Shown here: piece by piece, positions 26,660-33,862 of the stretch | How the letters are laid out: every line of letters begins with the position of its first letter | Position numbering within the stretch: the stretch's first letter is position 1 | From: Leeia oryzae DSM 17879 | GTDB taxonomy: Bacteria; Pseudomonadota; Gammaproteobacteria; Burkholderiales; Leeiaceae | Assembly: GCF_000376945.1 (NCBI RefSeq) | Contig: NZ_AQXU01000021.1 | Span: 124,001 to 188,000 of the forward strand | Length of the DNA: 64,000 nucleotides | Reading direction: 5' to 3' | Notes under the pieces: model-generated | Seen by the model: only the letters and a program-made list of their open reading frames with translations | Database searches by the model: none | Told to the model about the DNA's origin: nothing | Made by a program: the position numbers and the translations under genes

Positions 26660-27631
26660 ATGTCTGTTTTTACACCGGTCTCCGAGGCAGAACTGTCTGC
26701 CTGGCTAGCCCAGTACGAACTTGGCGATCTGGCCAGCCTGCAAGGCATTCTGGCGGGTATCGACAATACCAACTTTTTTGTCACCACCACGGGTAGCGAC
26801 AAAGGCCACTACGCCGGCCAGACCCGCTTTGTCCTGACCCTGTTCGAGAACCTCAAGGCCGAACAGCTGCCCTACAACCTGGAGCTGATGGAACACCTGG
26901 CCAACGCCGGCCTGCCAGCGCCCGCCCCCATCCGTAACCGTGACGGCATCTATCTGGGCGAGCTGAACGGCAAACCCGCGTCACTGGTCACCCGGCTGAA
27001 AGGCGACTGGTCCGACAACCCGAGCATTGCCCGTTGCGCCGCCGTGGGCGAGCTGTTGGCCAAAATGCACGTCACCGGCCAAAGCTACCCGATGAAACGC
27101 GAAAATACCCATGGCAATGCCTGGCGCATCCGCACCGCCATCGCCGTGTCGCGCTTCCTCACCACCGAAGAACTCGGCCTGATGGAAACCGAAGTCGCCC
27201 TGCAAGCCACCTTCGACCGCAGCCATTTGCCAGTGGGCGCCATTCATGCCGACCTGTTCCGCGACAACGTCTTGTTTGATGCAGACGAAATCGGCGGCGT
27301 GATCGACTTTTACTTTGCCTGCACCGATACCCTGATGTACGACGTGGCCATTACCGTCAATGACTGGTGCCTGGGCAGCGATTACCAGCTGGACCCGGCG
27401 CGCCTGCATGCGTTCATCAGCCACTATCAGGCCGTGCGTCCGTTCACGCCGGAAGAGAAAGACGCCTGGGGCATGATGTTGCGTGCCGCCGCCTTGCGCT
27501 TCTGGCTGTCCCGCCTGTATGACTACTTCCTGCCGCGCCCTGCCGAGCTGAACCAGCCCAAAGACCCGCGCCACTTCCACCGCATCCTGGCCCGTCACGC
27601 CCAAGGCACCCCAGCCTTGCCCGGCGCGTAA
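26660..27631 (+). CDS. thrB: Homoserine kinase, APH-like type (ThrB2)
   Basis: 323 residues of the aminoglycoside-phosphotransferase-like kinase fold, distinct from the GHMP-type enzyme of enterics. It opens MSVFTPVSEAELSAWLAQYELG, then has the APH catalytic motif HADLFRDNVLFD and the metal-binding IDFYFA. It phosphorylates homoserine for threonine synthesis. Other threonine genes are not in the window. It is the third gene of a likely LOG-DUF2782-thrB operon, and the ECF sigma gene follows after 18 bases. Confidence 0.94.
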   Translation: MSVFTPVSEAELSAWLAQYELGDLASLQGILAGIDNTNFFVTTTGSDKGHYAGQTRFVLTLFENLKAEQLPYNLELMEHLANAGLPAPAPIRNRDGIYLGELNGKPASLVTRLKGDWSDNPSIARCAAVGELLAKMHVTGQSYPMKRENTHGNAWRIRTAIAVSRFLTTEELGLMETEVALQATFDRSHLPVGAIHADLFRDNVLFDADEIGGVIDFYFACTDTLMYDVAITVNDWCLGSDYQLDPARLHAFISHYQAVRPFTPEEKDAWGMMLRAAALRFWLSRLYDYFLPRPAELNQPKDPRHFHRILARHAQGTPALPGA

Positions 27632-27649
27632 GCCAACGGAGCATTCACG

Positions 27650-28219
27650 GTGACGCTCGCCGCAGAACTGGAAAATCACCGCACCTATCTGTACCGTTAC
27701 GCCCTCTTGCAACTGCGCGACCCGCAGCAGGCAGAGGACGTAACGCAAGATACCCTGCTGGCCGGGCTGGAGCAGCTGGATCGTTTTGAAGGCAAATCCA
27801 GCATCAAGACCTGGCTGACCGGCATTCTCAAGTTCAAGATCATCGACGTCATTCGCGCCAAACAGAAAGAACCGCAAGCTATCCCGCCAGATCAGGATGA
27901 CGACACCGGCCTCGGCCCGCTGGAAGAACTGTTTGACGACCGTGGCCACTGGGCCGCCCCGGGCGTATCCGAATGGGCTAAGCCCGAACAGGCCATGAAC
28001 AACACCCAGTTCTGGCAGCTGTTCGAACTCTGTCTGCAAAAGCTCCCGCTCAAGACCGCTCAAGCCTTCATGATGCGCGAAATCATGGGCCTGGATTTGC
28101 CGGAGATTTGTAAGGAACTGGACGTCAGCGCGACTAATGGATCAGTACTGCTCTACCGCGCACGTATGGGGCTACGAACCTGCCTGACCGAAAAATGGTT
28201 TAACGGAGAAACCCCATGA
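27650..28219 (+). CDS. ECF-type sigma-70 family sigma factor
   Basis: 189 residues starting with GTG. Region 2 is seen in LYRYALLQLRDPQQAEDVTQDTLLAGLEQL and FEGKSSIKTWLTGILKFKIIDV; region 4 in LPLKTAQAFMMREIMGLDLPEICKELDV followed by SVLLYRARMGLR. A Glu/Asp-rich linker (DQDDDTGLGPLEELFDD) separates them. It overlaps the following zinc-finger anti-sigma gene by four bases (ATGA), as in sigma/anti-sigma pairs of this betaproteobacterial group. The signal it reads is unknown, but the soluble zinc anti-sigma hints at redox or metal stress. Confidence 0.93.
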   Translation: MTLAAELENHRTYLYRYALLQLRDPQQAEDVTQDTLLAGLEQLDRFEGKSSIKTWLTGILKFKIIDVIRAKQKEPQAIPPDQDDDTGLGPLEELFDDRGHWAAPGVSEWAKPEQAMNNTQFWQLFELCLQKLPLKTAQAFMMREIMGLDLPEICKELDVSATNGSVLLYRARMGLRTCLTEKWFNGETP

Positions 28220-28398
28220 CCCCGATGAGAAGCTGCCGCCGCGCCACCCAGCTGCTCTCCATCCGCCGCGACCGTCCGCTGGTGATGAGTGAAAGGGTCT
28301 GGCTGCGTATCCATCTGGCGGTGTGCATCCACTGCCGCCGCTTCAGCCAGCAGATAGACCTGATCAGTGACATGATGCGCAACCTGCCGGATAAATAA
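28216..28398 (+). CDS. Small soluble zinc-binding anti-sigma factor (zf-HC2 type)
   Basis: Only 60 residues. The zinc ligands fit Cys7, His33, Cys37 and Cys40 (HLAVCIHC), the H-C-C arrangement of ZAS anti-sigma factors. There is no membrane segment, so it would act in the cytoplasm and release the sigma factor when zinc or thiols change. Its start overlaps the sigma stop, which supports translational coupling. A strong terminator follows 28 bases after the stop. Confidence 0.82.
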   Translation: MTPMRSCRRATQLLSIRRDRPLVMSERVWLRIHLAVCIHCRRFSQQIDLISDMMRNLPDK

Positions 28399-28426
28399 GC
28401 CCGTCACACCCACGATACAAAAGAAA

Positions 28427-28458
28427 ATGCCCGTCAAATGATTGACGGGCATTTTTTT
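28427..28458 (+). terminator. Rho-independent terminator after the sigma/anti-sigma pair
   Basis: ATGCCCGTCAA (28427-28437) pairs perfectly with TTGACGGGCAT (28442-28452) around a four-base loop and is followed by seven T residues; AAAA precedes it, so it may also work for the minus-strand ispB transcript. Confidence 0.93.
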
Positions 28459-28574
28459 ATGGTCTGGAGATGACGCTTGCTGGATCAAATGGCTGGGGAT
28501 GGTGCACCAAAACCGCTCACCAGAACATTCACAACATCAACCATCGCCAAACGGCCATCATGGCCGCTCACTGC

Positions 28575-29558
28575 TCAACTCTGGCGATCTACCGCAATAC
28601 GGGCCAATGCGGCCAGGTGGGTTTTGGTGTCGCTGTCCGGCAAGACCGCCAGCGCGGCTATCGCGGCGGTCACTTCGCCATCGGCCACTTCACGGGCACT
28701 GGCAATCGCACCGGTTTCCTGCATGAGCGCCATCAGCCGCGGCATGATGTCCAGATTCCCCGCGCCGATCGCTTCTTTCAGTGCCGGAATTTCTGCTTCC
28801 GGCGCACGCTGCAGGGCGTAGATGACCGGCAGGGTCAGCTTGCCTTCACTCAGATCATCGCCGACATTCTTGCCGATATCCCCGGCATTGCCCGAGTAAT
28901 CCAGTACGTCGTCCACAATCTGGAACGCGGTACCCAGATGCATGCCGTACTTGGCCAGCGCCTGCTCCACGTCATCCGTAGCGCCCGCCACCACGGCCCC
29001 CAGACGGGCTGACGCTTCAAACAGCTTGGCCGTCTTGTACTGGATGACCTGCAGGTAATCGGCCACGGTGATGTCCGTATCGCCAATGTTCATCAGCTGC
29101 AGCACTTCGCCTTCGGCGATCAGGTTGGTGGCATCGGCCAGAATTTCCTGCACGCGCATGCTGCCGACGCTCACCATCATCTGGAAACTGCGGGAATACA
29201 GAAAATCGCCCACCAGCACGGCAGCGGCATTGCCAAACATGGCATTGGCGGTTTCCTTGCCGCGACGCATGCCGGATTCGTCCACCACGTCATCGTGCAG
29301 CAAGGTCGAGGTATGGATCATCTCTACCACGGCCGCCAGCGTGTAATGGTAGGGGCTCTGGTTGTTGCAGGCCCGTGCGGCCATCAGTGTCAGCAGCGGA
29401 CGCAAGCGCTTGCCGCCGTTGCCGACAATGTATTCGGCAATCTGGTTGACCAGCACCACTTCCGAGTGCAGGTTCTGGCGAATGCAGGCATCGACAGACT
29501 GCATGTCCTGGGCAAAAGCGGCTCTGACATCCGCAAAGGTAACGTTGGAAGAAGACAC
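28575..29558 (-). CDS. ispB: Octaprenyl diphosphate synthase (polyprenyl synthase)
   Basis: 327 residues. It extends farnesyl diphosphate with isopentenyl units to make the ubiquinone or menaquinone side chain. Both aspartate-rich motifs are present, LLHDDVVDESGMRRG and QIVDDVLDYSG, plus the GGKRLRP substrate motif. It faces rplU across 234 bases, an arrangement conserved in many proteobacteria. Confidence 0.95.
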   Translation of the reverse strand: MSSSNVTFADVRAAFAQDMQSVDACIRQNLHSEVVLVNQIAEYIVGNGGKRLRPLLTLMAARACNNQSPYHYTLAAVVEMIHTSTLLHDDVVDESGMRRGKETANAMFGNAAAVLVGDFLYSRSFQMMVSVGSMRVQEILADATNLIAEGEVLQLMNIGDTDITVADYLQVIQYKTAKLFEASARLGAVVAGATDDVEQALAKYGMHLGTAFQIVDDVLDYSGNAGDIGKNVGDDLSEGKLTLPVIYALQRAPEAEIPALKEAIGAGNLDIMPRLMALMQETGAIASAREVADGEVTAAIAALAVLPDSDTKTHLAALARIAVDRQS

Positions 29559-29708
29559 GATGACAATCCTGATCAGCAGTTCCAGGGCAAGCTGGAAGAA
29601 ATATTCACAATTTGCGCCAGAGTTTACCGCAAAATGGCCTTCCCTGCTTTGCCAGAACCGCTGCCCGCCTGACTTTTCCCCGTTTCAAGGGGCAAAATGC
29701 AAAAACAT

Positions 29709-29737
29709 TTGACAAATCATGGACTTTGCCGCAAAAT
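29709..29737 (+). promoter_or_regulatory. Sigma-70 promoter of rplU-rpmA
   Basis: TTGACA at 29709-29714, a 17-base spacer and CAAAAT at 29732-29737 (four of six matches to the -10 consensus). The leader that follows can form a small hairpin, TCAGC/GCTGA at 29745-29760, before the GGAG ribosome site of rplU. Confidence 0.65.
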
Positions 29738-29792
29738 CCGCGGTTCAGCTTATTGGCTGACACAGGTTTATATTCGAATATTGGAGCATGTT

Positions 29793-30104
29793 ATGTATGC
29801 GGTCGTAAAAACTGGTGGCAAACAATACAAAGTTGCCATCGGCGAAAAACTCAAAGTAGAACAGATACCAGCAGACATCAACAGCGAAATCGTATTGGCA
29901 GAAGTTTTGCTGATCGCTAACGGCGAATCAGTAACTGTTGGTACTCCGCTTGTTGCTGGTGCAACCGTTAAAGCCACTGTGCTTTCTCAGGGTCGTCACG
30001 ATAAAGTACGCATTTTCAAAATGCGTCGTCGTAAGCACTACCAGAAACGTCAGGGCCATCGCCAAAACTATACCGAACTGCAAATCACCGCAATCAACGC
30101 GTAA
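29793..30104 (+). CDS. rplU: 50S ribosomal protein L21
   Basis: 103 residues, normal length for L21. It begins [14 protein letters not shown] and ends with the basic [14 protein letters not shown] region that contacts 23S rRNA. The ATG at 29793 is preceded by TTGGAGCATGTT; the longer open frame upstream is the leader. It is followed by rpmA after 28 bases. Confidence 0.98.
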   Translation: MYAVVKTGGKQYKVAIGEKLKVEQIPADINSEIVLAEVLLIANGESVTVGTPLVAGATVKATVLSQGRHDKVRIFKMRRRKHYQKRQGHRQNYTELQITAINA

Positions 30105-30132
30105 GTTCGGGACCAGCAAGGAGCATTGAAAC

Positions 30133-30390
30133 ATGGCACACAAAAAAGCAGGCGGTAGTTCACGTAACGGCCGCGACTCAGAATCAAAACGCTTGGGTAC
30201 TAAAGCTTACGGCGGCGAACTGATCTCTGCCGGCAGCATTATTATCCGTCAACGCGGTACCAAATTCCACGCTGGCGAAAACGTCGGCATGGGCAAAGAC
30301 CACACCTTGTTCGCCAAGGTTGAAGGTCGCGTACAGTTCGCTGTTAAAGGCGCTCTGAAACGCAAAACCGTGAGCATCATCCCTGCATAA
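30133..30390 (+). CDS. rpmA: 50S ribosomal protein L27
   Basis: 85 residues, starting [20 protein letters not shown], with the conserved [20 protein letters not shown] core. The N-terminal tail reaches the peptidyl transferase centre. Good AAGGAG site upstream. A terminator follows, so obgE has a transcript of its own at least in part. Confidence 0.98.
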   Translation: MAHKKAGGSSRNGRDSESKRLGTKAYGGELISAGSIIIRQRGTKFHAGENVGMGKDHTLFAKVEGRVQFAVKGALKRKTVSIIPA

Positions 30391-30410
30391 GCAGTGAATG
30401 ACCGGTTTGA

Positions 30411-30440
30411 AAAAGCCCTATTCGCAAGGATAGGGCTTTT
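30411..30440 (+). terminator. Rho-independent terminator after rpmA
   Basis: AAAAGCCCTA and TAGGGCTTTT pair over 10 bp around a ten-base loop, ending in a T-rich tail. Confidence 0.88.
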
Positions 30441-30504
30441 GTGTTTTATGCGTTTTATACTGCTTAAAGTAGCAGGCAAATTATAATAATATCGGTCATC
30501 AGTC

Positions 30505-30547
30505 TCTATTGGCCATCATCCACTCGCAATGCGTGATGACCAATAGA
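30505..30547. promoter_or_regulatory. Long hairpin in the obgE leader
   Basis: TCTATTGGCCATCA (30505-30518) and TGATGACCAATAGA (30534-30547) pair over 14 positions with one mismatch; a CGC/GCG mini-stem lies inside. It ends 49 bases before the obgE start and follows an AT-rich stretch with TATAAT at 30482-30487 that could be the obgE promoter. There is no T-run, so it is a candidate operator or leader structure rather than a terminator. Confidence 0.5.
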
Positions 30548-30593
30548 CATTGATGCCATTCCTGGATAGTGCCAACAACGGGCACAAAGGTGA

Positions 30594-31721
<1,128 letters not shown>

Positions 31722-31794
31722 TCCGCCTCCTCGTCGCTGGCATGCAACGTGTGCCAGCCCATCTGCAGACGGTATTCAGTTTGCATTAGAAAAC

Positions 31795-31833
31795 ACTGGC
31801 CGCACCATTGTATAATGCGGCCAGTTTTCTTTT
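31795..31833 (+). terminator. Terminator-like hairpin with a -10 box in its loop
   Basis: ACTGGCCGCA (31795-31804) pairs perfectly with TGCGGCCAGT (31816-31825) and is followed by TTTCTTTT, the form of a rho-independent terminator for obgE. The loop contains TATAAT at 31811-31816, with TTAGAA 19 bases upstream as a weak -35, so the same DNA may also be the promoter of the next operon, whose first ATG is at 31845. No ribosome site precedes that ATG. Confidence 0.6.
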
Positions 31834-31844
31834 ACCCAGACCCC

Positions 31845-33167
31845 ATGACAGATAACTCTCCGCTTTTGGCGGATTTCTTCCAGACCAATATCGCCCCCGA
31901 AGAATTGCCGATGCTGCAGCCCTTGCTGGGTGCGCGTCCGTTGCTGGGGACGTTTATCGCCCTGTTCCGTGGCGGTGAGGAAGAAGTCTATGTCCGTTTA
32001 CTGGTCCTGCGCGAAATTGGCGCCCGTGCCGATGCGCCGCGCTGGTCGCCACAGGAGCTGCAGCAGCATTTTGCCTACCTGAACCCGGTCAAGCTGGAAA
32101 CCGTGCTCAAGCGCCTGCGCGAACACGGCCTGCTGGTCTGGGATGCCGACAACGGCCTGTACGAGCTGTCCGACCCCGCCCGGGCAGCGCTGGCGGCCTT
32201 GTCTACCTTGCTGGGTTTCGCCAGCCAGCCGGATCAGGAGCTGGATTACCTGACCTCACAGGTGGCCGCGGGCCAGTCTGTGGGCCAGGTATCGCTGGAA
32301 GCCATGAAGCATTTGCTGGCGGCGCTGAACAAGCTGTATCAGGAATTCACCGACGCACTGGAATCCCAGTCCGAATTCCGCATTCAGGCAGCCCAGGGCA
32401 AACTGGACCGGGTCTGGCGCAGTGTCGAAAAAGCCACTGCCGTGGCCCGCAGCATCTATACCGATGACGCGACACCCGGCGAGCTGGTCAGCACCGCGCA
32501 GGCCATCTCGCTGTCACAAAGCCGCTTGCTCAACCTGATGGGCACCTTCAAGCGCCGGCTGGCACAGCTGCAGCAGCAGCGCGTCCATCTTGGGCACTCC
32601 GGCCTGACCACGCGCGACATCACCACCTGGCTGCGCAACCGCTCGCAGAACGAGCTGGCGCACATGCTGTTTGAACTGCTGCCGGTGCTGCCTGACCCGG
32701 TATTTGTCACCTCGGACGAACTGCTGGATGTCGCCGAGTTCGAACTGATCGACCGCGAGCGCCAGGCCGACGTCAGCTTTGAGCTGCCGCCACCCGCCTC
32801 CGCTGCCGATACCCATATTCAGGAAGAAGTGTCCCTGCTGGCCGCCACCCGTTTCTTTGAGCGCCTGAACGACATTGACCAGCCAACCACGCTAAGCGAT
32901 GCCTTGCTGGCCAGCGACTACGCCACCACCGCCTACCGGTTGTCCCTGTTGTCACTGCTGGGTGACCCGGATTCGGAAGTCGACCACAGTGTGGTGGCCG
33001 ATCTGGCCGCCTTGCCGCTGGCACTGGCTGCCGACGGCGATGTCGAGCATGTCGACCACCCTGCCGTCAGCCGCATCAGCCGCGGCCACTTGCAACCCAA
33101 AGACTATGTCGCCCCCGTGGTGCCAGATACCGACACCACCGAGACACCGTTACAGGAAACCCCATGA
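31845..33167 (+). CDS. MukF/JetA-like winged-helix (kleisin-type) subunit of an SMC-like complex
   Basis: 440 residues from the ATG at 31845. Residues about 40-115 look like a winged helix (WSPQELQQHFAYLNPVKLETVLKRLREHGLLV, then a short wing). A long alpha-helical middle follows (about 130-300) with heptad-like segments, and an acidic/Thr-rich tail ends the protein. This is the layout of MukF/MksF/JetA kleisins: wHTH, helical core, C-terminal binding tail. No enzymatic motif is visible. It overlaps the next gene by four bases and forms a three-gene unit with the small and ATPase subunits, so the complex role is inferred from gene order and architecture. Alternative starts lie upstream but run through the promoter/terminator hairpin. 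Confidence 0.65.
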   Translation: MTDNSPLLADFFQTNIAPEELPMLQPLLGARPLLGTFIALFRGGEEEVYVRLLVLREIGARADAPRWSPQELQQHFAYLNPVKLETVLKRLREHGLLVWDADNGLYELSDPARAALAALSTLLGFASQPDQELDYLTSQVAAGQSVGQVSLEAMKHLLAALNKLYQEFTDALESQSEFRIQAAQGKLDRVWRSVEKATAVARSIYTDDATPGELVSTAQAISLSQSRLLNLMGTFKRRLAQLQQQRVHLGHSGLTTRDITTWLRNRSQNELAHMLFELLPVLPDPVFVTSDELLDVAEFELIDRERQADVSFELPPPASAADTHIQEEVSLLAATRFFERLNDIDQPTTLSDALLASDYATTAYRLSLLSLLGDPDSEVDHSVVADLAALPLALAADGDVEHVDHPAVSRISRGHLQPKDYVAPVVPDTDTTETPLQETP

Positions 33168-33862
33168 GTGATCCGATTGCTACCCTGATTGCCCGCCTGC
33201 TGGCGCACCGCGTGTTGCCGCGGCAAGACCCGCTGGCGCGCCGTGCGCTGACGGACGACCGGTTCCGTCACGAACTGGACCAGCGCTTGCAGTCCAGCGG
33301 ACTGGCCCTGCTGGAAAACCCCTATGCCGATCATGTTTCTGTCGCGCTGGCCAATGAACAGGTCAGCCAGGTATTTGGCCACGATGACGTGTGGCAAACC
33401 AATAACCAGGGCATGAAACGTGACGCGATTGCGTTGCTGACCGTGCTGTGGGCACTGATCATTCTGCCCAAGCGCCAGCGCCAGCACACCCGCCGCAAGC
33501 GCGAAGAACTGGACCAGGCTGACCTGTTTGGTGCAGAAAAACCCATGCCGAGCGGTAACGAAGTCTCTGGGGCATTGTCCGAAGAGGCCCTGGTGGCCGA
33601 CTTTGGCCATGTTCTGGGCGGCAAGGGTCGCATCAACATGAACCTGGGGCAACTGGCCCGTCTGGGGTTCATCAAGCGCTATAACCACCAGATCAGCGAA
33701 GGCCCGCTGCTGGATCTGGCGCTGGACTACAGCAAACTGGCGCCGCGCATCATTGATGGGGCGCTGGGCGATGTGCTGCGCGATCTGGGGGCGGACATTC
33801 CTGACGAAATGCCCGTACCGGCCAGCGACGAAGATGACACCATGGATGAGGAGAACGCCTGA
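33164..33862 (+). CDS. MukE/JetB-like small subunit of an SMC-like complex
   Basis: 232 residues, cytoplasmic, mostly helical with a possible tandem winged-helix layout (about 20-100 and 140-205) and an acidic tail (SDEDDTMDEENA). The segment DAIALLTVLWALIILPKR is hydrophobic but short and probably a buried helix. It is coupled at both ends: ATGA overlap with the kleisin-like gene and TGATG overlap with the ATPase. By position it corresponds to MukE/MksE/JetB (KITE proteins), which dimerise on the kleisin. Sequence alone is not enough to prove the family. Confidence 0.6.
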   Translation: MSDPIATLIARLLAHRVLPRQDPLARRALTDDRFRHELDQRLQSSGLALLENPYADHVSVALANEQVSQVFGHDDVWQTNNQGMKRDAIALLTVLWALIILPKRQRQHTRRKREELDQADLFGAEKPMPSGNEVSGALSEEALVADFGHVLGGKGRINMNLGQLARLGFIKRYNHQISEGPLLDLALDYSKLAPRIIDGALGDVLRDLGADIPDEMPVPASDEDDTMDEENA

